Origin: Streptomyces sp. NBC_00704
GTDB taxonomy: Bacteria > Actinomycetota > Actinomycetes > Streptomycetales > Streptomycetaceae
Reading direction: 5' to 3'
DNA: 64,000 nt
Assembly: GCF_036226605.1 (NCBI RefSeq)
Contig: NZ_CP109000.1
Location: 7,498,501 to 7,562,500 of the forward strand
The notes under the pieces were generated by a model, which was given only the letters and a program-made list of their open reading frames with translations, searched no databases and was not told the DNA's origin. The number at the start of each line of letters is the position of its first letter. Positions within the stretch are counted from its first letter, which is position 1. This document shows, one piece after another, positions 51,635 through 60,383 of the stretch. Both the position numbers and the translations under genes were made by a program.

Positions 51635-52630
51635 TCAGAGCGTGGCGGTCGTCTGCTCGCCGGAGGCGCTGCCCGCGAGCCACTCGCCCCAGCCCAGGTT
51701 GAAGGCGGCGTAACCGTTGTCGGCCGGGGCCTTGGCCCGGGGCGAACCGGTGATGGTGACGGGATCGCCCTGCTTGACCTGGTCGTAGAACCACTTGGCG
51801 TCCGAGAGGGACAGGTGGACGCAGCCGTGCGATCCGCGCGCGCTGCCGCTGCCCGGGTTCGGGTCGCCGGTCGAGTAGTGCACATAGGTGCCGGACTGGG
51901 TCAGGTGGACGTCCCAGGGCAGCGTCAGGTCGTAGAAGTTCGGGCTGCCCTTGTCGCAGCTGATGCCCACGCTGCAGGAGGTCATGTGGACCTCCTTCTC
52001 CTTGTCGATGACGGCCATCGTGCCGTTCCACGTCGGGTACTCGGCGCTGCCCGCGTTGATCGACAGCGTGCGCACGGCGCTGCCGTCGCGGGTCACCTTC
52101 ATGGTGTGGCCGGTCACCGACACGTCGGCGCGCACGTCGTCGCCGATCTTGAAGGTGTGGGTGTAGGCCCGCACGCCGAAGCGCCCGTTGCCGTTGGCGA
52201 CGCCGTTCAGGTCCGCGTCGATCTTCACCGTGGTGCCGGAAGGCCAGTAGTCCTTGGGCCGCCAGTCGGCGCGCTTGTCGCCGAACCAGTGCCAGGCGCC
52301 GGGCACCGGCCGCGAGGCGCTCACCTTCAGGTGCTTCTCGACCGTGGCCCGCGCCCTGGCCGCCACCGGGTCGGTGAAGACCACCGAGATCGGCATGGCG
52401 ACGCCGACCGTGGTTCCCGTCTGCGGAGTGATCGTCTCCAGCAGCATCGGCGGGCCGGCCGGCTTGGTCGGCGAGGGCGAGGCGCTCGCACGCGGTGTGC
52501 CCGAGCCCTTCGCGTCGCCGCCGCCACCGGCCTTGTCGCCGGCGCCTCCGGACCCGCCGCAGGCCGTCGCGCCCACCAGCATCACACCCGTGACGAGTGC
52601 GATCCCTATGCCGCCCTTGCGCCGTCCCAC
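51635..52630 (-). CDS. L,D-transpeptidase lipoprotein
   Basis: The 331-aa precursor (GTG at 52630) has a lipoprotein signal (lipobox GATAC, Cys24), a Gly/Ser/Pro linker, an Ig-like domain (MLLETITPQTGTTVGVAMPI onward) and a YkuD catalytic domain with SHGCVHLSLSDAKWFY (catalytic Cys270, His268). It resembles LdtMt2-type enzymes that form 3-3 peptidoglycan cross-links. An upstream ATG at 52678 would add a basic leader. Confidence 0.94.
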   Translation of the reverse strand: MGRRKGGIGIALVTGVMLVGATACGGSGGAGDKAGGGGDAKGSGTPRASASPSPTKPAGPPMLLETITPQTGTTVGVAMPISVVFTDPVAARARATVEKHLKVSASRPVPGAWHWFGDKRADWRPKDYWPSGTTVKIDADLNGVANGNGRFGVRAYTHTFKIGDDVRADVSVTGHTMKVTRDGSAVRTLSINAGSAEYPTWNGTMAVIDKEKEVHMTSCSVGISCDKGSPNFYDLTLPWDVHLTQSGTYVHYSTGDPNPGSGSARGSHGCVHLSLSDAKWFYDQVKQGDPVTITGSPRAKAPADNGYAAFNLGWGEWLAGSASGEQTTATL

Positions 52631-53011
52631 GACCTGTCCCCGCTCTCTCGCCCTTCGGCCCCCACGGGCCCGACTCACTCTCAGACGGCGGCGGGACGAC
52701 CCTCAGTTGCACGTACCGCGTAAAAGGTGTCCCAAGGCTCCCCGCCCGGACGCCCGTCCCCCCGCCGCGTGAGCAGGGCGGGTGCCCGTGCGCACCGCCG
52801 CCAAACCCGGCCGCCGGCCCCGTGCGCGACCGCCCCCGGCGACGCCGGCCGCCCGCTCCCGCCCACCGCCGCGCAGCCGTGCCGTCCGCACAGGCGAGCT
52901 AGTCGATCACCCGACCGTGAGTTCCCGCTCCGCCGCGCCCGCCCGGACGCCATGCTCGCGGGAGCGGCGCGTGACCGGCGCCGCCCGGACGTCCTACGGG
53001 TGGGGAAGACG
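52631..53011. other. Divergent intergenic region
   Basis: 381 bp between the L,D-transpeptidase and small-protein genes. It is GC-rich with no gene and no clear repeats. CTAGTCGATCACCCG near 52900 is the only less GC-rich patch and might hold a promoter. Confidence 0.4.
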
Positions 53012-53290
53012 ATGACACGAGAAACGGGACAGCACGGCGGGCTCGACCAGCAGGCGGTGCTGCTGGCGGCCGGACTGGCGGACCTGGCGGTGAGCACGCT
53101 GGGCTCCGCCCTGGGCGCGGTCCGCGGGCTGCTGCGCCGCTCGGACGCCGCGGAACTCGCGGCGCAGGCCGAGCACGATCTGACGGCCCGTGGACGACTG
53201 GTCCTCGACAGGTACGCGGCCGTGCCGCCCGCGTACCTGGAGATCCTCGCCCGCCGTGCCGAGACCCTCAGGTCCGCAGGCGATGTCTGA
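53012..53290 (+). CDS. Small helical protein of the prenyl synthase/MpaB set
   Basis: The 92-aa protein is mostly helical: LDQQAVLLAAGLADLAVSTL then GSALGAVRGLLRRSDAAELA and a tail VPPAYLEILARRAETLRSAG. The first helix is hydrophobic enough to touch a membrane. Its stop overlaps the prenyl synthase start by 8 nt, implying tight coupling. No family recognised; it may be an accessory or docking subunit. Confidence 0.7.
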   Translation: MTRETGQHGGLDQQAVLLAAGLADLAVSTLGSALGAVRGLLRRSDAAELAAQAEHDLTARGRLVLDRYAAVPPAYLEILARRAETLRSAGDV

Positions 53291-54335
53291 CGGGTGGGAG
53301 CAGGCAGCGTTCAAGGCCCGCGTCGACGACGTGCTGCGCCGCTTCGTCGCGGAGGAGGCCCACGAGTTCGCCCGCGTCGATCCCCTCCTGGCGCCGGTGG
53401 CCGGGCAGTTGGAGGCGGCGGTCGGGGAGGGCAAACGGCTGCGGGCGGCCTTCTGCTACTGGGGCTGGCGGGCGGCCGGACAGCCGGACAGCGACGCGCT
53501 CGTGCGGGCCGCGGCCTCCATGGAGCTCGTGCACGCCGCCGCGGTGGTGCACGACGACCTCATCGACGACAGCCCCCTGCGGCACGGACGCCCCACGGCC
53601 CATGTCGCCCTGCGCGCCGCCGTGGCCGGGCGTCCGGGGGCCGACGCCACCGGGAGATCGCTGGCGATGCTGGTGGGCGACCTGCTCATGGCGCTCGCCG
53701 GGCAGCTGTTCGCCGCCAGCGGTCTGCCCGCCGCCTACCTCGCGCGGGCCCGCCCCCTGTGGGCGGTGATGGCCCGTGAGCTGATCGCCGGCGAGTGCCT
53801 GGAGATCCTGCGCACCGGGACCGGTCCGGACACGGCCGCGTCGCTCAAGGTGATCCGCTACAAGACCGCCAAGTACACCGTCGAGCAGCCACTGTTGATC
53901 GGCGGCGCGCTGGCCGGCGCGGGCGCCCGGCTGCGGGAGGGCTACTCCGCCTACGGCCTGCCGCTGGGCGAGGCGTTCCAGCTCCGGGACGACCTGCTGG
54001 GGCTGTTCGGCGATCCGCGCCGCACCGGCAAGGCCAACGCCGACGACGTACGCGGCAACCGGCCCACCGCGCTGCTGGCCGAGACCTGGCGCCTCGCCGG
54101 CGAGGCGGACCGCACCCGGCTGCGCGACCTGCTCGGCCGCCGCGGCGCGGACGCGCGGGCGCTGGACGCGGTGCGCGAGGTGATGCGCCGGCTGAAGGCC
54201 CCCGACCGCGTCGAGGCCATGGTCGACGCACGCGTGGAGGAGGCGCTCGACGCGCTGCGCGCATGGGGTGCGCCGTCGCACGCCACCCGCGCCCTCACCC
54301 ACCTGGCCCGGTCCGCGGCGGACCGGCTGTCCTGA
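53283..54335 (+). CDS. Polyprenyl diphosphate synthase (trans-isoprenyl transferase)
   Basis: The 350-aa protein has the first Asp-rich motif in VVHDDLIDDSPLRHGRPT and a second in FQLRDDLLGLFGD, plus GKRLRAAFCYWGW and YKTAKYTVEQPL. It condenses IPP with allylic diphosphates; product length (C15-C20 or longer) is uncertain. It overlaps the small-protein gene and lies 115 bp before an MpaB-type oxygenase. No terpene cyclase is nearby, so the oxygenase may act on the prenyl chain. Confidence 0.92.
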   Translation: MSDGWEQAAFKARVDDVLRRFVAEEAHEFARVDPLLAPVAGQLEAAVGEGKRLRAAFCYWGWRAAGQPDSDALVRAAASMELVHAAAVVHDDLIDDSPLRHGRPTAHVALRAAVAGRPGADATGRSLAMLVGDLLMALAGQLFAASGLPAAYLARARPLWAVMARELIAGECLEILRTGTGPDTAASLKVIRYKTAKYTVEQPLLIGGALAGAGARLREGYSAYGLPLGEAFQLRDDLLGLFGDPRRTGKANADDVRGNRPTALLAETWRLAGEADRTRLRDLLGRRGADARALDAVREVMRRLKAPDRVEAMVDARVEEALDALRAWGAPSHATRALTHLARSAADRLS

Positions 54336-54450
54336 CCCGCCGTCCCGCCGACCGGCACGCACTCCGGCACGCCGCCGACCCGCACCCGTCCGCCGGCCGT
54401 TGCGCACGTCCGGTCCCGACAGGTCCCGCACCAGCAGCAAGGAGCCCCGC

Positions 54451-55611
54451 ATGACCTGCACCGAGGCGTCGATGAACGCCCTTCGACACGCCGGCGACGA
54501 ACTCGCCGACGCGACCGTCGCCGCCCTCTTCGAACGCGGCGACGTCGGCCGGTTCAACACCCTGATGCGCTACGTCTCCACCGCCGGCGCACCCCTGCCG
54601 CCGGGCCTGCCCGACGTCGCACGGGAGTACCTGGAGGCCACCGGCGCCCCGCCGTCCTGGGTGGACTGGTCGGAGATGGAGAAGGCACGCCTGTTCTTCA
54701 TCGACAACAACGTGCACATCTCCACCGCGCTCTCCTTCGCCTCCATGCCCGCCTGCTACGTCGTCCCGCACGTGGCGAGACTGCTGTCGGCCACCCACGG
54801 GCTGAAGTACCCCTCCAAACGGATGGCGGAGACGGGCCAGTTCACCGTCCACCTGATGCAGCCCGACGCCTTCGAGGCCGGCGGCCGCTTCCTGCCCGCC
54901 GCGCAGAAGGTCCGCCTCCTGCACGCCTCCATCCGCCACCACCTGCGCCGCGAGAACCGGTGGGACGTCGACGCGCTGGGCACGCCGATCTGCCAGGAGG
55001 ACATGATCGGCGGGCAGATGTTCTTCTCCCTGCTCGTACTGGACAGCCTGCACCGCCTCGGCGTCCACATGTCGCAGGAGGGCGCGGAGGCCTACTACTA
55101 CGCCTGGCGGGTCGTCGGCGCGATGCTGGGCGTCGACCAGAGCGCCGTCCCCGAAACCCTGGAGGAGGCGCGCCGGTTCCTCGACCTCTACATGATCCGG
55201 CACATGGGCCCCTCCGCCGAGGGCGCCCACCTGACCCGGCAGCTCATCGACCTCTACGAGGACGTCGTGCCCGGCACCTTCTTCGACCCGGTCGTCTCGG
55301 CCCTGATCCGCTACCTGGTCGGTGACACCTGCGCCGACTGGCTCGACGTCCCGCACACCCGGTGGGACACCCTCGTCAAGGCCGTGCCCCGGCTCCTCGG
55401 CGTGCTGGAGACGGTGGAGGACCGCTCCCCGCTCGGCGCCTGGGCCCTGGACCGGCTCGGCCACCTCACCACCGTGCTGGAGCTGTCGTCCCTCACCCGC
55501 GGCCGCGTCATGCACTACGCCGTCCCCGAACAGCTCAGGCCGGACTACGGCCTCCCCGGCGCGACGCCCCGCACCCACCGGTGGACCCCGCCGCCGGCGA
55601 CCCTCGCCTGA
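54451..55611 (+). CDS. Oxygenase MpaB-family (DUF2236) protein
   Basis: The 386-aa protein matches DUF2236/MpaB-type proteins, relatives of the haem-dependent rubber oxygenase Lcp and of fungal MpaB', which cleaves a farnesyl-derived chain. Family-like features are MAETGQFTVHLMQPDAF, VRLLHASIRHHLRR and GTPICQEDMIGGQMFFSLLV. The His/Arg-rich RHHLRR helix is a candidate haem contact. AAGGAG precedes the ATG. Being next to a prenyl synthase suggests oxidative cleavage of a prenyl product; inferred. Confidence 0.85.
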   Translation: MTCTEASMNALRHAGDELADATVAALFERGDVGRFNTLMRYVSTAGAPLPPGLPDVAREYLEATGAPPSWVDWSEMEKARLFFIDNNVHISTALSFASMPACYVVPHVARLLSATHGLKYPSKRMAETGQFTVHLMQPDAFEAGGRFLPAAQKVRLLHASIRHHLRRENRWDVDALGTPICQEDMIGGQMFFSLLVLDSLHRLGVHMSQEGAEAYYYAWRVVGAMLGVDQSAVPETLEEARRFLDLYMIRHMGPSAEGAHLTRQLIDLYEDVVPGTFFDPVVSALIRYLVGDTCADWLDVPHTRWDTLVKAVPRLLGVLETVEDRSPLGAWALDRLGHLTTVLELSSLTRGRVMHYAVPEQLRPDYGLPGATPRTHRWTPPPATLA

Positions 55612-55679
55612 ACGCCCGCCGCGCCCACCCCGCCCGGCCGCCCCGCCGCGGCCGGGCGCGGACGAGTGCACCCGCGACT

Positions 55680-55704
55680 GCATACAGGCGTGCGGCCGGG
55701 GTAG
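55680..55704 (+). promoter_or_regulatory. Candidate SigB/SigF-type promoter before the sigma gene
   Basis: GCAT (55680-55683), 15 bp, then GGGTAG (55699-55704), 71 bp before the sigma factor ATG. It fits the Streptomyces SigB pattern GNNT-N14-16-GGGTA and would give autoregulation. The final G replaces the usual pyrimidine. Confidence 0.5.
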
Positions 55705-55774
55705 TCGCGCCGCTGTGCCGGGAGCAGGCGACCGGCGGCCTGAAGCGGGCTTTCTACGGTGGGAGGGGTATGTC

Positions 55775-56620
55775 ATGGCGCTGATGAGCACGACGGCAAC
55801 GGACGCGCGGGTGCACGAGTTGCCGGAGGTCGCCGATCCCTCCCGGGTGGCCCCGAAGGACGCCCGCGCGCTGTCCAAGCTGTTCTTCGACCAGTTGGCG
55901 GTGCTGGAGGAAGGCACCCCGGAGTACAGCTACGCACGCAACACGCTGATCGAGATGAACATGTCCCTCGTCCGCTTCGCGGCCGGCCGGTTCCGCGGCC
56001 GGGGGCCGGAGGAGATGGAGGACATCGTCCAGGTCGGCATGATCGGCCTGATCAAGGCGATAGACCGGTTCGACCTGTCCCGGGAGGCGGAGTTCACCTC
56101 CTTCGCCATCCCCTACATCGTGGGGGAGATCAAGCGCTTCTTCCGGGACACCACCTGGGCCGTGCACGTGCCGCGACGCCTCCAGGAAGCCCGCGTTCAT
56201 CTCGCGCGCGCCACGGAGGAGCTGCGCGGCCGTCTCGGGCGCACCCCGACGGTCAAGGAGCTGTCGGAGCTGATGAGTCTTCCCGAGGACGAGGTGCGCG
56301 AGGCGCGGCTGGCCGCGAACGGCTACAACTCCTCCTCCCTGGACGCCACGATCGGCGGCAGCGAGGACGGCGAGTCGGCGCTCCAGGACTTCATCGGCGC
56401 CGAGGACACCGCGCTGGGGCTGGTGGAGGACTTCCACGCCCTGGCCCCCCTGCTCGGCGAACTCGACGACCGGGACCGGCAGATCATCCACATGCGCTTC
56501 GTCGAGGAACTCACCCAGGCCCAGATCGGCGAACGGCTGGGCGTCTCGCAGATGCACGTCTCGCGGCTGCTGTCGCGCACGCTCGCCCGGCTGCGGGAAG
56601 GCATGCTCACCCAGAACTGA
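55775..56620 (+). CDS. SigB/SigF/SigG-family stress sigma factor
   Basis: The 281-aa protein has sigma region 2 (EDIVQVGMIGLIKAIDRFDL, EAEFTSFAIPYIVGEIKRFF, RDTTWAVHVPRRLQE), region 3 and region 4 (LTQAQIGERLGVSQMHVSRL). This class is normally held by an RsbW-type kinase and freed by a dephosphorylated STAS protein; all those partners lie just downstream. ATG at 55775 after GGGAGGGG. It probably drives general or energy-stress genes. Confidence 0.95.
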   Translation: MALMSTTATDARVHELPEVADPSRVAPKDARALSKLFFDQLAVLEEGTPEYSYARNTLIEMNMSLVRFAAGRFRGRGPEEMEDIVQVGMIGLIKAIDRFDLSREAEFTSFAIPYIVGEIKRFFRDTTWAVHVPRRLQEARVHLARATEELRGRLGRTPTVKELSELMSLPEDEVREARLAANGYNSSSLDATIGGSEDGESALQDFIGAEDTALGLVEDFHALAPLLGELDDRDRQIIHMRFVEELTQAQIGERLGVSQMHVSRLLSRTLARLREGMLTQN

Positions 56621-56646
56621 GCGCGCCGCCCGGCATCCGCCGCGGC

Positions 56647-56695
56647 CCGGTCGCTGCGTATCGGGGAGAAGCCGGTCGTGCGTATCGGGGAGAAG
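56647..56695 (+). repeat. Duplicated 24/25-bp element upstream of small hydrophobic gene
   Basis: CCGGTCG(C) followed by TGCGTATCGGGGAGAAG occurs at 56647-56671 and 56672-56695. The tandem copies differ by one inserted C. They lie 35 bp before the small gene start, where an activator or promoter would sit. Confidence 0.75.
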
Positions 56696-56729
56696 ACCGG
56701 GAAGACGGAGGAAAAGGAGGTCGATGAGT

Positions 56730-56900
56730 ATGGTTCCCCTGCTTCTCGTGCTGCTTCTCGCCGTCGTCCTTTTCGGCGTCGGTTTCGCCGTCAAGGTTCT
56801 GTGGTGGGTGGCCCTGGCCGTTCTGGTGCTGTGGCTGCTCGGGTTCGTCATGCGTTCCACCTCCGCCGGCGGCAGCCGCGGCCGCTGGTACCGATGGTGA
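56730..56900 (+). CDS. Small hydrophobic membrane protein
   Basis: A 56-aa product: VPLLLVLLLAVVLFGVGFAV, then KVLWWVALAVLVLWLLGFVM, and a basic tail ending RGRWYRW. Two membrane helices with a cytosolic tail are likely. AAGGAGG lies 9 bp before the ATG at 56730; an ATG at 56724 is too close to it. Such hydrophobic proteins are common in Streptomyces and often stress-linked. It lies between the sigma factor and RsbQ genes and ends at a strong terminator. Confidence 0.8.
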   Translation: MVPLLLVLLLAVVLFGVGFAVKVLWWVALAVLVLWLLGFVMRSTSAGGSRGRWYRW

Positions 56901-56921
56901 CCTGATCCGGCGCACCCGCCG

Positions 56922-56963
56922 GCGCGCAGGGACCGGCCGTCACGACGGCCGGTCCCTGCGCGC
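56922..56963 (+). terminator. Perfect 19-bp hairpin after small hydrophobic gene
   Basis: Arms 56922-56940 and 56945-56963 are exact complements with a CACG tetraloop, starting 22 bp past the stop. It separates the sigma/small-protein unit from the rsbQ transcript. Confidence 0.88.
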
Positions 56964-57080
56964 GCCCGCGCACCGGCTCCGGCACGGGCCCTGGAGTGCG
57001 GCATGTGGAGAAGACGGGTGTGGGGAGTGCGGAACGCGGCCGGGCGGGAGCAGGGCGCCGCGTCTGAGAGGGTGGGGCAC

Positions 57081-57884
57081 ATGGACATCGAGCGCAGGAA
57101 CAACGTCACCGTCACCGGCAACCCGCAGGGGCGGACGGTGGTCCTGGCGCACGGGTTCGGCTGCGACCAGAACATGTGGCGGCTGACCGTACCGGCCCTG
57201 GCCGACGAGTACCGGGTGGTGACGTTCGACTACGTGGGGTCCGGCCGCTCGGATCCGTCGGCCTTCTCCGAGGACCGCTACGCCACCCTCGACGGCTACG
57301 CCCGGGACGTGGTCGAGGTGTGCGACGCGCTGGACCTGCACGACGCGGTCTTCGTCGGGCACTCGGTCAGCGCGATGATCGGGGTGCTGGCCGCAGACCT
57401 GGCGCCGCGGCGCGTCGGAGCGCTGGTGATGGTCGCCCCCTCCCCCCGCTACATCGACGACGAGGGCTACCGGGGCGGGTTCACCGCCGAGGACATCGAC
57501 GAGCTCCTGGCGTCCCTGGAGTCGAACTACCTCGGCTGGTCGGCGGCGATGGCACCGGTGATCATGGGCAACGCGGACCGGCCGGAACTCGGCGAGGAGC
57601 TGACCAACAGCTTCTGCGCCACCGACCCCGACATGGCCCGCGTCTTCGCCCGGACCACGTTCCTCTCGGACGCCAGGGACGACCTGAAGACCGTCCGGGT
57701 GCCGACCCTGATCCTGGAATGCACCCAGGACGTCATCGCCCCCCGCGAGGTCGGGGCCTTCGTCCACGCCGCGATCCCCGGCTCGACGCTGGTCACGCTC
57801 GACGCGACCGGACACTGCCCCCACCTGTCCGCGCCGGAGGCCACCAACGAGGCGATCACCGCGTTCCTGGCCGGCCTACGGTGA
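57081..57884 (+). CDS. rsbQ: RsbQ-like alpha/beta hydrolase, partner of a PAS phosphatase
   Basis: The 267-aa protein matches Bacillus RsbQ over its whole length: LAHGFGCDQNMWR, FDYVGSGRSD, LDGYARDVVEVCDALDLHDA, FVGHSVSAMIG (nucleophile Ser95), NYLGWSAAMAPVIMGNADRP and GHCPHLS with His245; Asp217 completes the triad. In Bacillus, RsbQ supplies a hydrophobic cofactor to the PAS domain of RsbP to report energy stress. Its stop overlaps the phosphatase start (TGATG), the same gene order as in Bacillus. Confidence 0.94.
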   Translation: MDIERRNNVTVTGNPQGRTVVLAHGFGCDQNMWRLTVPALADEYRVVTFDYVGSGRSDPSAFSEDRYATLDGYARDVVEVCDALDLHDAVFVGHSVSAMIGVLAADLAPRRVGALVMVAPSPRYIDDEGYRGGFTAEDIDELLASLESNYLGWSAAMAPVIMGNADRPELGEELTNSFCATDPDMARVFARTTFLSDARDDLKTVRVPTLILECTQDVIAPREVGAFVHAAIPGSTLVTLDATGHCPHLSAPEATNEAITAFLAGLR

Positions 57885-59170
57885 TGTGCCGCACCGGGCA
57901 GCAGCCCGAACGGCAGGGCACGGGCGGCGAGCGGACCGCCGACGCCGCCTTCGCCGCACTGCTGGAGGACAGCGCCGAGGAACTGTACGAGAACGCGCCG
58001 TGCGGCTATCTCTCCACGCTGATGGACGGCACCATCGCCAAGATCAACGACACCCTGCTCGGCTGGCTCGGCCTGGACCGCGGCGCGGTGGTCGGCCGGA
58101 TGCGCTTCACCGACCTGCTGAGCGTCGGCGGCAAGCTCTACCACGAGACGCACTTCGCCCCGCTGCTGCGCATGCAGGGCGAGATCGGCGGCATCGCCCT
58201 GGAGGTCAGGAAGGCCGACGGCGCGCGCATCCCGGTACTGGTCTCCTCCGTGATCAAGCAGGGCGGCAACGGCGACCCCCTCCTGATCCGCACCACCCTG
58301 TTCGACGCCCGGGACCGCCGCGCCTACGAGGCCGAACTCCTGCGGGCCCGCAAGGAGGCCGAGGAGGCGCGCAGACGGGCGGAGGCCGAACGCACCCGGC
58401 TCCAGGACGCCCTGGCCGCGCTCCAGCAGTCGCTGCTGCCCGACTCGCTGCCGCCGGTGCCCGGAGTCGAGACGGCCGTCCACTACCGCACGGCGTCCCC
58501 CGACCGGCTCGGCGGCGACTTCTACGACCTCTTCCCCGTCGACGGCGAGCGTTTCGCCTTCTTCCTCGGGGACGTGTGCGGCAAGGGCCCCCAGGCCGCC
58601 GCGGTCACCTCGCTGACCCGCTACACCCTGCGGGCCGCCGCCCTGCACGACCCCGACCCCGTCTCCGCGCTCTCCACCCTCAACAAGGTGCTGCACGAGC
58701 GCTACACCGGCGGCGACCCCCGCTACTGCACCGCCATATTCGGCATCGTCGAACCCGACGCCGCGACCGGAGAGGCCGGCGTCCGCATCGCCTCGGGCGG
58801 CCACCCCTCGGCGCTCGTCCTGCGCGCCGACGGCACCTCCGGCTTCCTGCCCACGCCGGGCGGCTTCCTCGTCGGCGCGCTGCCCGACGCGCGCTTCGCG
58901 ACCACGACCACGGTCCTCGCCCCCGGTGACACCCTGCTGCTCTACACCGACGGCCTGACCGAGGCCCGCACCGGCGAGGACCGCGCCGGCCTCTACGGGG
59001 ACGAGGCCCTGCGCGACTTCACGGCCGGCCACGCCGGCAAGCCCCCGCACGCCGTGATCGAGGCCCTCACCGGCCTGCTGGACGACTTCGGCGACGGACT
59101 CGACGACGACACCGCCCTGCTCGCCCTCGGCGTTCCCGCCCCCGACCCCAGGACCACGACGCGCGCATGA
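57884..59170 (+). CDS. rsbP: PAS-PP2C (SpoIIE) phosphatase, RsbP-like
   Basis: The 428-aa protein has a PAS domain (35-145: YENAPCGYLSTLMDGTIAKI, LLGWLGLDRGAVVGRMRFTD), a coiled coil (146-182, RARKEAEEARRRAEAERTRL) and a PP2C/SpoIIE phosphatase domain (LGGDFYDLFPVDGERFAFFL, GDVCGKGPQAA, LYTDGLTEAR, DDDTALLAL) with metal-binding aspartates. It should dephosphorylate the STAS antagonist encoded directly downstream (4-nt overlap), using an RsbQ-made signal in the PAS domain. This matches RsbP of Bacillus in both architecture and neighbour. Confidence 0.93.
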   Translation: MCRTGQQPERQGTGGERTADAAFAALLEDSAEELYENAPCGYLSTLMDGTIAKINDTLLGWLGLDRGAVVGRMRFTDLLSVGGKLYHETHFAPLLRMQGEIGGIALEVRKADGARIPVLVSSVIKQGGNGDPLLIRTTLFDARDRRAYEAELLRARKEAEEARRRAEAERTRLQDALAALQQSLLPDSLPPVPGVETAVHYRTASPDRLGGDFYDLFPVDGERFAFFLGDVCGKGPQAAAVTSLTRYTLRAAALHDPDPVSALSTLNKVLHERYTGGDPRYCTAIFGIVEPDAATGEAGVRIASGGHPSALVLRADGTSGFLPTPGGFLVGALPDARFATTTTVLAPGDTLLLYTDGLTEARTGEDRAGLYGDEALRDFTAGHAGKPPHAVIEALTGLLDDFGDGLDDDTALLALGVPAPDPRTTTRA

Positions 59171-59505
59171 ACCAGCTGAAGATCACCGCCCGAGACGCCG
59201 AGACAGGTCCCGTCCTGGAGATCGCCGGCGCGCTCGCCTATCCGCACGCCACCGAACTGACCGACCTGCTCCCCACGGTCTCCCTGCGACCGGGCGGGCG
59301 TCTCGTCCTGGACCTGGCCCGCATGGAGTTCTGCGACTCCAGCGGCATCAGCGCCCTGATCGCGGCCCGCAACCTCGCGCACGCCGCCGGAGCCGACGTC
59401 GCGCTGGCCGCCGTCCCCGCTCACACCCAGCGCGTCCTGCACGTCGTCGGACTCGACCAGATCTTCCCCCTGTACCCCGACAGCGACGCCGCGACCCGGC
59501 CCTGA
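59167..59505 (+). CDS. STAS-domain anti-anti-sigma factor (RsbV-like)
   Basis: The 112-aa protein is one STAS domain with phosphorylation loop FCDSSGISAL (Ser58 or Ser59) and strand GRLVLDLARMEF. In its unphosphorylated form it binds the RsbW-type kinase and frees the sigma factor. It overlaps the phosphatase gene by 4 nt (ATGA), so substrate and phosphatase are made together. Confidence 0.94.
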   Translation: MNQLKITARDAETGPVLEIAGALAYPHATELTDLLPTVSLRPGGRLVLDLARMEFCDSSGISALIAARNLAHAAGADVALAAVPAHTQRVLHVVGLDQIFPLYPDSDAATRP

Positions 59506-59558
59506 CCGGGCGGAACCCCGGCGCACGAGCGGTACGAGCCGCGCCGGGGCATCCCGCG

Positions 59559-59583
59559 GTGTGGGCGACCGGCGCCCGGGTAG
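59559..59583 (+). promoter_or_regulatory. Candidate SigB/SigF-type promoter before the kinase gene
   Basis: GTGT (59559-59562), 15 bp, then GGGTAG (59578-59583), 65 bp before the ATG of the RsbW-type gene. Same form and spacing as the site before the sigma gene. Confidence 0.45.
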
Positions 59584-59647
59584 ACGGAGGGAGCAGAGCG
59601 GACCGAAGCGCCGAAGAGCGGTGAACGCAACGAAAGAGATCCCTTCT

Positions 59648-60154
59648 ATGGTCACCCCGTTGGTGAAGCAGACTGCACACGGACAGTGCGGGGACGACGG
59701 TGCCCCGCTGCGCTACGGCGCGATCTGGGGGGACGGCGCGGCCCGCGCCGCGGACGCCCGCCACGCCCTGCGCGCGTTCCTCGGCAACGCCGGGCGTACC
59801 GGCCGCACGGTGGTGTCGAGCACGCTGGCCGTCGACGCCGAACTCGCCACCAGCGAGATGGTCACCAACGCCATCGTCCACGCCCCGGGCCCCTGCGGGA
59901 TGACCCTCGAGCTGACCGACGACGAACTGACCATCACGGTCTGGGACAGCTCCACCGAGAAGCCGGCGCCGAAGAAGGTCGACCCCCGGCGCATCGGCGG
60001 CCACGGGATGCACCTCGTGCACACCGTCAGCGACAAGGTCGTCGTCGCCCTTCGCGCCACGGGAAAGCTCGTCACCGCCCATCTCTCCCTGGCCTCGAAC
60101 CGGAAGGCCGCCGGCTTCGCCGCACCCGCCGTCGCGGGCCTCTTCCCCGGCTGA
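59648..60154 (+). CDS. RsbW-like anti-sigma factor / serine kinase
   Basis: The 168-aa protein is a GHKL-type ATPase: N-box ELATSEMVTNAIVHA (Asn74), G1 box VWDSST with Asp100, and G2 box GGHGMHLVH (117-125). It would hold the sigma factor and phosphorylate STAS partners. ATG at 59648; an in-frame GTG at 59621 would extend it by nine residues. The N-terminal 35 residues are variable. A convergent second STAS gene lies 229 bp away. Confidence 0.92.
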   Translation: MVTPLVKQTAHGQCGDDGAPLRYGAIWGDGAARAADARHALRAFLGNAGRTGRTVVSSTLAVDAELATSEMVTNAIVHAPGPCGMTLELTDDELTITVWDSSTEKPAPKKVDPRRIGGHGMHLVHTVSDKVVVALRATGKLVTAHLSLASNRKAAGFAAPAVAGLFPG

Positions 60155-60383
60155 CCACCACGGCCCGCCCGAGCGGCCGGACCACCGCCTCGGCCGCCTC
60201 CGCGACGTCGGCGTCCCGCGCGCCCACACCGAGCCCACGGCCCACGCCGGCCGGCGGAGGACTCGCACATGATCCAGGGCGAACGGGCGCTGCACCCGCG
60301 GTTCACGGTGCGCCGGGAGTGAGTCCGGGGGCCGACCGTGGGCCGCGACGGGCGCACGCCTGCGGCGACCGGCCTGCGGCGCC

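Noticed and set aside
55748..55771. GGCT-N14-GGGTAT just before the sigma factor ATG
   Set aside because: It overlaps the ribosome site, so it would start transcription at or inside the coding region; the site at 55680-55704 is better placed.
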